The translations under genes and the position numbers were made by a program. From the NCBI RefSeq assembly GCF_000422845.1, contig NZ_AUGV01000016.1, positions 62,001 to 126,000 on the forward strand: DNA of 64,000 nucleotides, read 5' to 3'. Positions 16,146 to 25,166 of the stretch are shown here, one piece after another. Each line of letters begins with the position of its first letter. Position 1 is the first letter of the stretch. This DNA comes from Oceanobacter kriegii DSM 6294 (lineage in GTDB: Bacteria > Pseudomonadota > Gammaproteobacteria > Pseudomonadales > Oceanobacteraceae). The notes under the pieces are model-generated. The model was not told where the DNA came from, made no database searches, and saw nothing but the letters and a program-made list of their open reading frames with translations.

Positions 16146-16451
16146 ATGTTTGAGTTCAACCGCACCAGCATCGCGCTGCTGCAAAAAATCAAAAAGTTGG
16201 CAAAAGAAGAACAAAATTGCGTCATCCATTATGACTCGCCAACGCTCGAGCAGGACCTGAGAACACTGGTAAGAAGCGGGGTTAGTGAGGATTTACTGGC
16301 TCTGGTGGAAGAATTTTTGCCGACGACCGAACCTACAGGACAGGTGCCAACCGGTGCCAAAACCTATCGCGGTGCGACTGTGATGATCGACGACCGTGAG
16401 CGTATTGGGCCATCGACCCGGGTATACCGTGGTCGTATCGTTAGTGGTTAA
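16146..16451 (+). CDS. Uncharacterised protein
   Basis: 101 residues, 40 nt after the glycosyltransferase stop, same strand. Not recognised. The N-terminal half is helical and charged (TSIALLQKIKKLAKEEQNC, LEQDLRTLVRSGVSEDLLALVEEF). The C-terminal half is beta-like with repeated YRG words (TYRGATVMIDDRERIG, RVYRGRIVSG). A GGGGGA ribosome site precedes the ATG. A mobile element begins 90 bp downstream. Confidence 0.6.
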   Translation: MFEFNRTSIALLQKIKKLAKEEQNCVIHYDSPTLEQDLRTLVRSGVSEDLLALVEEFLPTTEPTGQVPTGAKTYRGATVMIDDRERIGPSTRVYRGRIVSG

Positions 16452-16540
16452 CGACAATCGTTGTCGTTTTGTGGTGCAGTAAATACCGGTAGCAGACAAT
16501 CTGTCGTGTTTTGGTGCAAATGGCGAGTCTGATAACTTTA

Positions 16541-16805
16541 GGGCACATCTATCTAATCCGGTGCCCGCTCTGGGGTTCTGGATGATTGTGAATCCCGAAG
16601 CCAGTTTGCAGGCCTGACGGGTCAAGTCAAAAACTGGCGACACAGAGTCGGAATCATCCATCAGCCCCCGAAGGGCGCGGGTTGCCGCTTCACATAGCTG
16701 CGTTAGATAACTTGAAAAGGACACGTCATTTCACTGTGTTATCCGCCTTGCTCTGAGAACCGGCAACACTCGCGCAGAGCTGTGCAGGATTAAATAGATG
16801 TTCCC
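16541..16805 (+). mobile_element. MITE-like structured element, copy 1 (265 bp, divergent)
   Basis: Ends GGGCACATCTATCTAATCC and the inverted GGATTAAATAGATGTTCCC match at 17 of 19 positions, with TA directly outside each end (16539-16540 and 16806-16807). The length equals that of the copies at 29092 and 34270, though the terminal repeats differ. It shares the block TTTGCAGGCCTGACGGGTCA with the other copies. Stems seen: TGGATGATT (16579-16587) with AATCATCCA (16652-16660); GCCAGTTT (16600-16607) with AAACTGGC (16631-16638); GATAAC with GTTATC further right. No open frame of note; a non-autonomous element. Confidence 0.8.
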
Positions 16806-16827
16806 TATAACATCGCTTTTGTACCAA

Positions 16828-16882
16828 CCGTCACAGACAGTTCGTGTAGGCCATCACACCGTATCTGTGTAAACCGTCACAG
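16828..16882 (+). repeat. CCRTCACA direct repeats at exact 23-bp spacing
   Basis: CCGTCACAG (16828), CCATCACAC (16851) and CCGTCACAG (16874) start 23 bp apart, about two helical turns, with GTGTAGG and GTGTAAA closing the first two units. They lie between the mobile element and the ANR boxes, roughly 240-290 bp upstream of the inferred ccoM transcription start. Possible iteron-like regulator sites; the protein is unknown. Confidence 0.5.
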
Positions 16883-17020
16883 TGCGGGGATGGTTTGGCT
16901 GCTGAGCCCGTCAGCCTTGAACCTTCAAGCATCGGGCACTGCCTGAGTCTGTCAGGGCTTGATAAAACCGGGCCAGTTTCTCTTTCTGGAACCCGTCGAT
17001 CGTTCACCAATCACACTCTT

Positions 17021-17034
17021 TTGATGTGTATCAA
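17021..17034. promoter_or_regulatory. ANR/FNR box (distal)
   Basis: TTGATGTGTATCAA is an exact TTGAT-N4-ATCAA site. It lies 51 bp upstream of the second box, at about -92.5 relative to the inferred start. Confidence 0.75.
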
Positions 17035-17071
17035 CAGAGCTTCGCCAATTCGTTTCAGCGCCAGAATCCGT

Positions 17072-17112
17072 TTGATGTACGTCAATGGCAGCCGCTCGCG
17101 CGCTGCTATTGT
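17072..17112 (+). promoter_or_regulatory. ANR/FNR-activated promoter of the CcoM-like gene
   Basis: TTGATGTACGTCAA (17072-17085) differs from the ANR/FNR consensus at one base. A -10-like TATTGT at 17107-17112 is centred 31 bp downstream, the spacing of a class II activated promoter with the box near -41.5. This predicts transcription from about 17120 under low oxygen. Confidence 0.65.
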
Positions 17113-17168
17113 TAATTCATCGACACGGCCAACACCCTCAAACAACAAAAGACGAGAGGTAACCCACT

Positions 17169-17288
17169 ATGTTTATGGATGAAGTAGTTCTTTCCGGATT
17201 GATCATTGTCGGCCTTACCTGCGCCTTTTTTGGCGGTGTTTATATGGCCGTTCGTAAGGATATCCGCAAGCACGGCACAGGCGAATAA
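17169..17288 (+). CDS. ccoM: CcoM-like single-helix subunit of cbb3 cytochrome oxidase
   Basis: 39 residues. The layout is MFMDEVVLSG, then one membrane helix (LIIVGLTCAFFGGVYMAV), then a short basic tail (RKDIRKHGTGE). It resembles CcoM, the small stabilising subunit found in the Pseudomonas stutzeri cbb3 oxidase (similar MF-D-VV start, VGL...AFF helix and KD tail); this comparison is from memory. CcoM is known to be encoded away from the cco operon. Upstream are two ANR/FNR boxes, as expected for a microaerobic oxidase component, and an intrinsic terminator follows, so it is a one-gene unit. Confidence 0.65.
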   Translation: MFMDEVVLSGLIIVGLTCAFFGGVYMAVRKDIRKHGTGE

Positions 17289-17335
17289 GCCGCTGTTCTT
17301 GCCAACCTGTTTTCTGCGCTGAGTACCCTTGCCAC

Positions 17336-17369
17336 GGGCCTGACCAGTTTGGTCATGGCCCTTTTTTTT
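17336..17369 (+). terminator. Intrinsic terminator of the CcoM-like gene
   Basis: GGGCC-TGACC-AGTTT-GGTCA-TGGCCC forms a long GC-rich stem followed by eight T residues, 47 bp past the stop codon. Confidence 0.88.
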
Positions 17370-17437
17370 GTGTTTTGCAGGCACTCTGATGCGGCCTGAT
17401 AGCGGCGGGGGCTATTGTGAGGCTGGTTTGGAACTTT

Positions 17438-18226
17438 CTACTTGAGCACTTTTGAGCCATCCAGTTGATGGCTGGCCAGAATTACTGGCTTCTTGATACC
17501 CATTTCCCGCAACCGTTGCAGCACCTGCTGCAGGTCTGAGCCATCCGGCACTGGGCCAATGCGTACCTTGTGCAGCATTTTCTGGTTTTGCATTTCCGAG
17601 TGCAGCTCAACCGGCCAGGCCAGAGGTTTCAGTGATTGCTGTAAGTCGGCCACCTGTTGATTGGCGCGTGCCTTATCCGACAAGGCGTAAACCTGCACCC
17701 AGCGCACTTTTTCATTGCCGGGTGGCATCAGTAGCTCAACCTTGACCGGCGCAGTACCGTCCTTGTCGAGACCGATTTTCATGGCGGCGATGTAAGAAAG
17801 GTCAATGACCCGGCCTTCGTGAAACGGGCCTCGGTCGTTAACGCGCACTACGACGCTTTTGCCATTGTCTGTGCGAGTCACCCGGACATAACTTGGCAGC
17901 GGCAACGTTTTATGGGCTGCTGTGTACTGATACACGTCGTAGATTTCGCCACTGGACGTTGCATGGCCATGAAACTTCATACCGTACCAGGAGGCGATGC
18001 CGCTCTGGTTAAACACCGTCGGGTTGTCCATTACCGTGTATTGCTTGCCCAGTACCTTGTAGGTGGGGCCATTGCCCATCACTGCCATCGGCTCTTGCCT
18101 AGGGGTGGGTTCTGCAACACTGGTAGGGTCGGGGTGTTCAGGCGGGGTAAAGTCGTTCTTGTGCTGATAGCGACTGCTGCAGGCACTCAGTGCCAGCAGC
18201 AGGAGGATGGTGAACCAGAGTTTCAC
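17438..18226 (-). CDS. rlpA: Septal ring lytic transglycosylase RlpA (lipoprotein)
   Basis: 262 residues. A lipobox (LLLALSAC, Cys16) predicts outer-membrane lipidation. The double-psi beta-barrel domain (QSGIASWYGMKFHGHATSSGE ... VVRVNDRGPFHEGRVIDLSYIAA) is followed by a C-terminal SPOR domain (WVQVYALSDKARANQQVADL) that binds denuded septal glycan. RlpA cleaves glycan strands lacking stem peptides at the division site. The start overlaps the end of mltB by 4 nt. It ends the minus-strand elongasome operon; dacA, its usual next neighbour, is 17 kb away. Confidence 0.93.
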   Translation of the reverse strand: MKLWFTILLLLALSACSSRYQHKNDFTPPEHPDPTSVAEPTPRQEPMAVMGNGPTYKVLGKQYTVMDNPTVFNQSGIASWYGMKFHGHATSSGEIYDVYQYTAAHKTLPLPSYVRVTRTDNGKSVVVRVNDRGPFHEGRVIDLSYIAAMKIGLDKDGTAPVKVELLMPPGNEKVRWVQVYALSDKARANQQVADLQQSLKPLAWPVELHSEMQNQKMLHKVRIGPVPDGSDLQQVLQRLREMGIKKPVILASHQLDGSKVLK

Positions 18227-19200
18227 GATCGCAGTGCCTCACTCAGCTGATAAACCGCCATGGCATACAGGCGGCTGTGGTTGTAGCGAGTAATCACATA
18301 GTAGTTGTATTCGCCAAGCCAGAATTCAGCACCGTTTTTGCCAATCAGTTTGACCAGGCTGGCATCGGCATCATCTTCCACGGCTTCGGTTGGGGTGACC
18401 CCTTTGGCTTTCAGCTGGGCCACGGTCCATTTGGGCTTGAGGCTGTCGTTGACGGCGTCTTCGTATTGGTCACCGGAAACATGCACCCGCTGAGTCACGT
18501 CTTCGCCGCTTTTCCAGCCGTGACGGTTGAAGTAGTTGGCAACACTGTAGATAGCGTCTGCCGGATTGCCCCACAGGTCACGTTTGCCATCGCCATCGCC
18601 ATCCACGGCGTAGGCAAGGAAGCTGGTCGGAATAAACTGGCCATAACCCATGGCGCCTGCGTAGGAGCCTTTCATGGTGGCCGGGTCCATGCCTTCGGTT
18701 TCGGCAACGGCAAAGAAGGCTTTCAGCTCACGCCAGAAGATCGGACGCTTGGGGTAATCGAACGCCAGTGTTGCCAGTGAGTCCAGCACCCGGTAGTTGC
18801 CTTGACGCTGGCCGTAGTAGGTTTCAACGCCAATGATGGCGGAGATGATGTGCGGTGGCACACCGTATTTTTCTTGCGCACCGGCCAGCAAGTCCTGGTA
18901 TTTGACCATGAACTCCTTGCCTTGCTGGATGCGTTTCTCGGTCAGGAAAATGTCCTGATAGCGATCCCATTCCATGGTTTTTTCAGCCGGACGGGAAATG
19001 GCATCCAATACCGATTGCTGCTTTTTCGACTGCGACAGCCATTGGCGCGCTTCTTCGCGCGGCACCTGATATTCCTTTTCCAGTTCGTCCGCAAACTGCT
19101 CGAACTTCGGATGGGTGTCGTAACCTGCGTTGGCAGCGGATACACCGATGACGCTGGCTGCCAAACCCATTCCCATAACCATTTTCTGCAAAGTCTTCAT
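18223..19200 (-). CDS. mltB: Membrane-bound lytic murein transglycosylase B-like
   Basis: 325 residues with a cleavable-looking signal (GLAASVIGVSAANA). Catalytic Glu is in IIGVETYYGQRQGNYRVLDSL. AGAMGYGQFIPTSF and the Ca-binding-like loop DGDGDGKRDLWGNPADAI are family hallmarks. No lipobox Cys is visible, so like Pseudomonas SltB1 it may be soluble in the periplasm. It cleaves glycan strands to 1,6-anhydromuropeptides. It lies between rodA (27 nt) and rlpA (overlap). Confidence 0.92.
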   Translation of the reverse strand: MKTLQKMVMGMGLAASVIGVSAANAGYDTHPKFEQFADELEKEYQVPREEARQWLSQSKKQQSVLDAISRPAEKTMEWDRYQDIFLTEKRIQQGKEFMVKYQDLLAGAQEKYGVPPHIISAIIGVETYYGQRQGNYRVLDSLATLAFDYPKRPIFWRELKAFFAVAETEGMDPATMKGSYAGAMGYGQFIPTSFLAYAVDGDGDGKRDLWGNPADAIYSVANYFNRHGWKSGEDVTQRVHVSGDQYEDAVNDSLKPKWTVAQLKAKGVTPTEAVEDDADASLVKLIGKNGAEFWLGEYNYYVITRYNHSRLYAMAVYQLSEALRS

Positions 19201-19227
19201 ATTGAATCCCTGTGACGCTTTGTTGTT

Positions 19228-20370
19228 TTAACGCTTGCGGTGGGTTGCCATGGACATGATCAATCCAAAGGCGGCCAGCAAACTGACCACCGAGGTGCCG
19301 CCATAACTTACCAATGGTAGTGGGACACCCACGACCGGCAAAATTCCGCTCACCATGCCGATATTTACAAACACATAGATGAAGAAGGTGACCGACAGAC
19401 TACCGGCCAGCAAGCGCCCGAACAATGTTTCGCAGCGGCTGCTGAGAATCAGGCAGCGCACAATGATCAGGAAGTACAGCGCCAGCAGCAGGCAAACACC
19501 AATCAGGCCGAGTTCTTCTGCCAGCACCGCAATGATGAAGTCGGTGTGGCTTTCGGGCAGGAATTCCAGCTGTGACTGGGTGCCCTGCAGGAACCCTTTG
19601 CCTTCGATGCCGCCGGAACCAATGGCGGTTTTCGACTGGATGATGTTCCAGCCAGCGCCCAGCGGATCACTTTCCGGGTTCAGGAACGTCAGCACCCGCT
19701 GCTTCTGGTAACCGTGCATCACAAAGAACCACATGGCTGGTGCACTGGCAGCCACCAGAGCCACCAGAGTGCCGATCAGTTTCCACGACATGCCGGCAAA
19801 GAACAGCACCAGCAAACCGGAGGCTGAAATCAGCAGTGAGGTACCGAGGTCGGGCTGTTTGAGAATCATCACGGTGGGCACAAAGATGATCACCGCGGCT
19901 TTCAGCAAGTCCAGTATGGTCGGTGGAATCGGTCGACGGGCCATGTACCAGGCTACTGTTAGCGGCAAAATCAACTTCACCAGTTCGGAGGGCTGAAAGC
20001 GGGGTAGTCCCGGCAGGGCCAGCCAGCGCTGTGCCCCTTTGGCGCCAACACCGGCCACCAACACACCGGCCAAGGCCGCCAGCGCAATCAGATAGGCCCA
20101 TGGAGCAACCAGCTGGTAAAAGCGGGGTGGAAACTGGGCGGCGATGATCATGCCCACGGTGCCGATGCCAAAGTGAATGGCCTGACGAATCACCATAGAG
20201 CTGCTTTGACCGCTGCCGCTGTACAAAATCAGCAAGCCGGTGGCGCCCAGTAGCACCAGTAGCAGTAACAGAATCAGGTCGAGGTGGACGTGCGCCAATG
20301 CCGCGCGGCCACGTTTGTAACCCGCCAGTGAGCCGGTTTCCAGAGTGCGTGAAAAATCCGATGACTTCAC
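19228..20370 (-). CDS. rodA: Rod shape-determining SEDS glycosyltransferase RodA
   Basis: 380 residues with about ten membrane helices. SEDS signatures: GAKGAQRWLALPGLPRFQPSE (the catalytic region with the FQPSE motif), FLPESHTDFIIAVLAEELG and MVSGILPVVGVPLPLVSYGGTS. RodA polymerises lipid II during cell elongation together with PBP2, encoded by the overlapping upstream gene (4-nt overlap). Confidence 0.97.
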   Translation of the reverse strand: MKSSDFSRTLETGSLAGYKRGRAALAHVHLDLILLLLLVLLGATGLLILYSGSGQSSSMVIRQAIHFGIGTVGMIIAAQFPPRFYQLVAPWAYLIALAALAGVLVAGVGAKGAQRWLALPGLPRFQPSELVKLILPLTVAWYMARRPIPPTILDLLKAAVIIFVPTVMILKQPDLGTSLLISASGLLVLFFAGMSWKLIGTLVALVAASAPAMWFFVMHGYQKQRVLTFLNPESDPLGAGWNIIQSKTAIGSGGIEGKGFLQGTQSQLEFLPESHTDFIIAVLAEELGLIGVCLLLALYFLIIVRCLILSSRCETLFGRLLAGSLSVTFFIYVFVNIGMVSGILPVVGVPLPLVSYGGTSVVSLLAAFGLIMSMATHRKR

Positions 20371-22223
20371 TCGCCTTCGCCTCCACCAAGGTACAAGTTA
20401 ATCAGTGCCTGAGAAATCGGCGCTGATGTACGGCCTGCGGATTCGCCGTTTTCAACGATCGTTGCAACCGCAATTTGTGGGTCGTCCACCGGAGAGAAGG
20501 CCACAAACAAGGCGTGGTCACGCAGACGCTCGCGCAGGGCTTCGGAGTCGTACTCGGCATCCTGGGCAATACCAACGACCTGTGCGGTACCGGTCTTGCC
20601 GGCAATCGGGTGTTCCAGTTTGCGCAGCAGCGCACGGGCGGTGCCGTGGGTGCCTTCGACAACGTTCTGCATGGCGTTGAACATACGGTCCCAGTTTTTC
20701 TCGTTGTTCAGCACCACATCCGGTGGGGTGGTGCTTTCGTCAATGGTGGTATCGCCACTGTGGCTTAACATCAAACGCGGGGCGACCCACTTGCCACGGT
20801 TGGCCATGACGGCGGTGGCGGTGGCCAGCTGCAAGGGTGTGGCTTGCATATAGCCCTGACCGATGCCGAGGTTGACGGTGTCACCGGCGTACCAGTGTGA
20901 GCGACGGGTTGCCTGTTTCCACTCCCGTCCCGGCAGCAGGCCGGAATAGGTGTTGTCGACGTCGAGCGCGGTACGTTGGCCAAAGCCGAAACTTTGCAGG
21001 AACGGATGAATGCGGTCGATGCCCATCTTCACCGCCATGTCGTAGAAATAGACGTCGCAGGATTCAACGATGGCGCGTTTCAGATCAACCTTGCCATGGC
21101 CCTGACGCTTCCAGTCCCGGTACACCCGTTCGCTGTTGGGTAGCTGGAAGGAACCGTAGTCGTTGATGGTCTGGCTCCAGCTGGCAACGCCCATGTCGAC
21201 CACGCCAAGGCCGAGGAATGGCTTGAGCGTGGAGGCTGGTGGGTAGCGGCCACGAATCGAGCGGTCGAACAGCGGCAGGTCGGGGTTGTCGCGCAGGGCG
21301 TTGTAATCCTTGTGCGAAATGCCGGTGACAAACAGGTTGGGGTCAAAGCCGGGGTTACTGTACATGGTCAGAATGCCGCCGGTTTTCACTTCGATGGCCA
21401 CCACTGCACCACGGCGTCCTTCCATCAACTGACTGGCCAACCGCTGCATACGGGCGTCCAGATGCAGGGTGATGTCTTCTCCCGGAATCGGGTCAACCTG
21501 CTCCAGTACCCGCGTGATGCGGCCACGAGCATTGGTTTCGACCTTCTGATAGCCGGGTTCACCGTGGAGGTCGCTTTCGTAGTGCTTCTCGACACCCAGC
21601 TTGCCAATGTAACGGCTGGCGCTGTAGCGGCGTTCGGTATCCGGGTCGGCATCCAGCTGGTTCTGTTCGCGCTGGTTGATGCGGCCAACATAACCCAGCA
21701 CATGGGCGAAGGTTTCCCCTTGCGGGTAATGACGAACCAGTTGCGCTTCGACGTCGACGCCTGGCAGGTAGTTGCGGTTAACCATGACCTTGGCGATTTC
21801 GTCCTCGGTCAGCTTGTGGCGCACCACCACCGGGTCGTAAGGGCGTCGACGCAATTCACGCCGCCGCTCAAATTGCTCGCGGTCGCGTTCGCTGACACCA
21901 ATCAGGTCGTCGAGGAAGTTCAGCGTTTCTTCGATGTCGGGGACTTTTTCCGGCACCAGCGTGACGCTGTAGGTTGGCACGTTTTCGGCCAATAGCTCAC
22001 CGTTGCGGTCATAAATCAGGCCGCGCTTGGGTGCCAGTGGCTGAATCTTGATGCGATTGTTTTCCGACAGGTTCTGGTACTTGTCGTAGAGGGTGATCTG
22101 CAGATGCGCCATTCGCCATCCCAGACCCGCCAGCATCAGGGTGATAACGATTGCGAGAATGATGGCGCGGGAGCGAAACAGCCTGATTTCAGCCGATTTG
22201 TCGCGAAAGGATTGCTCCCACAT
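20367..22223 (-). CDS. mrdA: Penicillin-binding protein 2 (elongation transpeptidase)
   Basis: 618 residues from the ATG at 22223 (after GAGGC); an upstream in-frame start adds 16 non-conserved residues. One N-terminal membrane helix (AIILAIVITLMLAGLGWRM) is followed by the pedestal domain and a transpeptidase domain with the active-site motifs STLK (in PPASTLKPFLGLG), SCD (IVESCDVYFYD) and KTGTAQ. It crosslinks peptidoglycan for lateral growth in complex with RodA. The rlmH stop is 7 nt upstream. Confidence 0.97.
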   Translation of the reverse strand: MWEQSFRDKSAEIRLFRSRAIILAIVITLMLAGLGWRMAHLQITLYDKYQNLSENNRIKIQPLAPKRGLIYDRNGELLAENVPTYSVTLVPEKVPDIEETLNFLDDLIGVSERDREQFERRRELRRRPYDPVVVRHKLTEDEIAKVMVNRNYLPGVDVEAQLVRHYPQGETFAHVLGYVGRINQREQNQLDADPDTERRYSASRYIGKLGVEKHYESDLHGEPGYQKVETNARGRITRVLEQVDPIPGEDITLHLDARMQRLASQLMEGRRGAVVAIEVKTGGILTMYSNPGFDPNLFVTGISHKDYNALRDNPDLPLFDRSIRGRYPPASTLKPFLGLGVVDMGVASWSQTINDYGSFQLPNSERVYRDWKRQGHGKVDLKRAIVESCDVYFYDMAVKMGIDRIHPFLQSFGFGQRTALDVDNTYSGLLPGREWKQATRRSHWYAGDTVNLGIGQGYMQATPLQLATATAVMANRGKWVAPRLMLSHSGDTTIDESTTPPDVVLNNEKNWDRMFNAMQNVVEGTHGTARALLRKLEHPIAGKTGTAQVVGIAQDAEYDSEALRERLRDHALFVAFSPVDDPQIAVATIVENGESAGRTSAPISQALINLYLGGGEGE

Positions 22224-22230
22224 GCTTGCC

Positions 22231-22698
22231 TCATTTGTGGTACGGATGACCCTGTAGCAGGGTCCATGCACGATATATCTGTTCTGCTACAACCACCCGC
22301 ACCAGTGGGTGCGGCAACGTCAGGCTGGATAGCGACCAACGTTTGCGTGCCATTTGCAGCAATTCCGGGTGAATGCCGTCTGGTCCGCCGACGATCAGGG
22401 CGACGTCGTGACCGTCCATTCGCCATTGTTTCAGTTCATCGGCGAGTTGTTCGGTAGACCAGGGCTTTCCTTTAACATCAAGCGCCAGCAGAAGTTCCTG
22501 CGGCTTCAAGGCTTTACGCAGAGCGTCGGCCTCTTGCTGCATGGCCTTTTCCTTGCTGCTGCTCTTGCTGCGGTGGCCTGGTGCAATTTCCACCAGTTCC
22601 AGCGCGCAGTCTGCCGGTAACCGCTTGGCGTATTCCTGATAGCCTTCAGTCACCCAGGAGGGCATCTTCTGGCCTACCGCCAGCAGGCGGATTTTCAT
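22231..22698 (-). CDS. rlmH: 23S rRNA pseudouridine1915 N3-methyltransferase RlmH
   Basis: 155 residues, the family length. The SPOUT knot is visible in [17 protein letters not shown] and [20 protein letters not shown], with the conserved C-terminal GHPYHK. RlmH methylates pseudouridine 1915 in helix 69 of 23S rRNA. It overlaps rsfS by 4 nt, linking ribosome maturation and silencing genes to the elongasome operon as in most gammaproteobacteria. Confidence 0.97.
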   Translation of the reverse strand: MKIRLLAVGQKMPSWVTEGYQEYAKRLPADCALELVEIAPGHRSKSSSKEKAMQQEADALRKALKPQELLLALDVKGKPWSTEQLADELKQWRMDGHDVALIVGGPDGIHPELLQMARKRWSLSSLTLPHPLVRVVVAEQIYRAWTLLQGHPYHK

Positions 22699-23048
22699 TC
22701 CTGAGCGGTTCCCTTGCCAGCGTCGGCAGGTTCACCCCAGAGGCGTTCCAGGTCGTAGAACTGACGAGCCTGATCGGTCATTACGTGGACAACCACGTCG
22801 ATCAGGTCGATCAGTACCCAATCGGAAGAGGAGCGGCCTTCGGTGCCGTTTGGACGCAGGCCGGCATCCTTGGTTTTTTCTTCAACGTTACCGGCAACGG
22901 CGCTGACGTGGCGGCTGGAAGTACCCGTGGCGATCACCATCCAGTCGGTCACGGAGGTACGACCGCGTACGTCCAGAACGGTGATATCTTTGGCCTTCAT
23001 ATCATCCAGCGCGTCAATAACCAGATCTTTGATTTGTTCGGTTTGCAT
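22695..23048 (-). CDS. rsfS: Ribosomal silencing factor RsfS
   Basis: 117 residues from the ATG at 23048 ([19 protein letters not shown]); a longer in-frame start at 23120 has no conserved residues. [22 protein letters not shown] and [29 protein letters not shown] are the RsfS (DUF143) core. RsfS binds L14 and blocks subunit joining during starvation. nadD lies 7 nt upstream. Confidence 0.96.
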   Translation of the reverse strand: MQTEQIKDLVIDALDDMKAKDITVLDVRGRTSVTDWMVIATGTSSRHVSAVAGNVEEKTKDAGLRPNGTEGRSSSDWVLIDLIDVVVHVMTDQARQFYDLERLWGEPADAGKGTAQE

Positions 23049-23055
23049 TCGTTGT

Positions 23056-23703
23056 TTATCGATAAAGTTGTTGTTGAGTAAGGTACTCCAGCACGGAGTC
23101 TGGAGTGAGGAACCGAACATTGTCGCCTTTTGACAGGGCTTTTCGCAAGCCTGTGGCAGAAATGTCGAGTCCCGGCAGTGTTTGTTGGCAAATTGAGCCG
23201 TGGTCGGAGGCTAATAACTCCTCCAGAGTGGCACGGCGTTTATGCCATTGCTGGGATTGCCATGGCGCCAGCGGCTGGCTGTCGCCGGGGCGGCTGATGA
23301 CCAGCAGATTGGCCATCCTGAGAATGTCGTCGCAGCGGTGCCAGCGGTCGAAGCTGAACCAGGCGTCGGTGCCCATCGCCCAGGTAAAAGAGACTCCCGG
23401 ATGTTCCTGACGCAGCACTTCCAGCGTAATGGCGCTGTAGCTGCATTCGGGGCGTTGCAGCTCGATATCGCTGACGTCGATGCCATCGAGTCCAGCGGTC
23501 GCCAACTGCAACATGGCCAGCCGCTGATCGCTGCTGGCTTGTGGGCTTGGACGGTGCGGCGGAATGCGGTTAGGCATCAGCAACACCTTGTCGAAACCGG
23601 CGTCACGCAGTTGCAGGGCAATACGCAGGTGACCAACGTGCACCGGGTCGAAAGTGCCGCCGAGAATGGCCCAGTGGGCCGACGGCGCGCTTGCAGCCGT
23701 CAT
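23056..23703 (-). CDS. nadD: Nicotinate-nucleotide adenylyltransferase
   Basis: 215 residues. The nucleotidyltransferase motif [16 protein letters not shown] is at residues about 14-28; [23 protein letters not shown] and [12 protein letters not shown] complete the site. It forms deamido-NAD from nicotinate mononucleotide and ATP. The start codon shares a base with the proA stop (TAATG), which suggests coupling. Confidence 0.96.
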   Translation of the reverse strand: MTAASAPSAHWAILGGTFDPVHVGHLRIALQLRDAGFDKVLLMPNRIPPHRPSPQASSDQRLAMLQLATAGLDGIDVSDIELQRPECSYSAITLEVLRQEHPGVSFTWAMGTDAWFSFDRWHRCDDILRMANLLVISRPGDSQPLAPWQSQQWHKRRATLEELLASDHGSICQQTLPGLDISATGLRKALSKGDNVRFLTPDSVLEYLTQQQLYR

Positions 23704-24959
23704 TATTTACGCACTTCCCCGTTGCCGAAGACCACGTATTTCTGCGAGGTCAGGCCGTCCAGACCCACCGGGCCACGGGCGTGGATCTTGTCGGTGGAAA
23801 TGCCAATTTCAGCGCCGAGGCCGTATTCAAAGCCGTCGGCAAAGCGAGTCGAGGCGTTGATCATGACGGAAGCGGAATCGACTTCGGTCAGGAAACGACG
23901 GGTGAGGCTGTAGTTTTCGGTGATGATGGCGTCGGTGTGGTGGGAGCCATGGCGGTTGATATGACGAATGGCTTCGTCGATATCGGCCACCACTTTCACC
24001 GCCAGAATCGGCGCCAGGTATTCGGTGTCCCAGTCTTCGTCGGTGGCAACCTTCATGCTGGAAACGATGGCGCGGGATTGTTCGCACCCACGCAGTTCCA
24101 CACCCAGGCCACTGTAGGCATCGGCCAGTTCCGGCAGGATGTCGGCAGCCACTTGCTGGTGCACCAGCAGGGTTTCCATGGTGTTACAGGTACCGTAGCG
24201 ATGAGTCTTGGCATTAATGGCGATGTTCATCGCCTTGGCCTTGTCGGCGGCGGCGTCGATAAACACGTGGCAAATGCCATCCAGATGCTTGATGACCGGC
24301 ACGCGGGCGTCGTTGCTGATGCGCTCGATCAGGCCCTTGCCGCCACGGGGGACGATCACGTCGACGTAGTCCGGCATGGTGATCAGCTCGCCAACGGCGG
24401 CACGGTCGGTGGTTTCAACCACCTGTACCGTGGTTTCCGGCAAACCGGCGGCTTTCAGACCGGCGCTGATGCAGCCCGCCAGAAAGCGGTTGCTGGCGAT
24501 GGATTCAGAACCGCCGCGCAAAATGGTGGCATTGCCGGACTTCAGGCACAGGCTGGCGGCTTCGATGGTGACGTTGGGGCGGCTTTCGTAAATGATGCCG
24601 ATAACGCCCAGCGGTACACGCATTTTGCCCACCTGAATGCCGCTTGGACGGTACTTCAGGTCGGTGATTTCGCCAATCGGGTCGGGCAGGGATGCGACCT
24701 GTTCCAGACCTTCGATCATGGTGTCGATGCGCGGGTCGGTCAGTTCCAGACGGTCCAGCAAAGCGGCGTCGAGCCCTTTCTGGCGGCCGTTTTCGAGGTC
24801 TTCAGCATTGGCCTGACGCAAGGCTTCGCGTTGTTCACGAATGTTGTTGGCAATGGCCAGCAGTGCCTTGTTCTTGTTGCTGGTGGAAGCACGGGCAATC
24901 TTGGTGGCGGCTTCGCGAGCCTGTTGGCCCAGCTCCAGCATGTATTGGCTTACATCCAT
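23703..24959 (-). CDS. proA: Gamma-glutamyl phosphate reductase
   Basis: 418 residues with an aldehyde dehydrogenase-like fold. The catalytic Cys is in [27 protein letters not shown] and [11 protein letters not shown] are family signatures. ProA reduces gamma-glutamyl phosphate to the semialdehyde in proline synthesis. It is the first gene of the minus-strand proA-nadD-rsfS-rlmH-mrdA-rodA-mltB-rlpA run. Its partner proB is 19 kb away next to obgE. Confidence 0.97.
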   Translation of the reverse strand: MDVSQYMLELGQQAREAATKIARASTSNKNKALLAIANNIREQREALRQANAEDLENGRQKGLDAALLDRLELTDPRIDTMIEGLEQVASLPDPIGEITDLKYRPSGIQVGKMRVPLGVIGIIYESRPNVTIEAASLCLKSGNATILRGGSESIASNRFLAGCISAGLKAAGLPETTVQVVETTDRAAVGELITMPDYVDVIVPRGGKGLIERISNDARVPVIKHLDGICHVFIDAAADKAKAMNIAINAKTHRYGTCNTMETLLVHQQVAADILPELADAYSGLGVELRGCEQSRAIVSSMKVATDEDWDTEYLAPILAVKVVADIDEAIRHINRHGSHHTDAIITENYSLTRRFLTEVDSASVMINASTRFADGFEYGLGAEIGISTDKIHARGPVGLDGLTSQKYVVFGNGEVRK

Positions 24960-25166
24960 TATTACACCTGATCGGTCAAAATCGCGTTGAGTCGCGGGTA
25001 CAAAAGTGGACTAGTATACATGAGGGGCGGCGACAGGTAACGCGCAGTGCACGTGCAAATCCGCAGCGGATTTCAGGCCGTCCCGAAGGTGGAATTCAAC
25101 ATCAGATCCGGCCGTTGTCTGGCAATAAAACGGGCGATCAAACGGGTAACCAAGGACAGCGAGCGT

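Noticed and set aside
23691-24971. 426-codon plus-strand frame opposite proA
   Set aside because: It is fully antisense to proA with His/Gln/Gly-rich composition typical of shadow frames.
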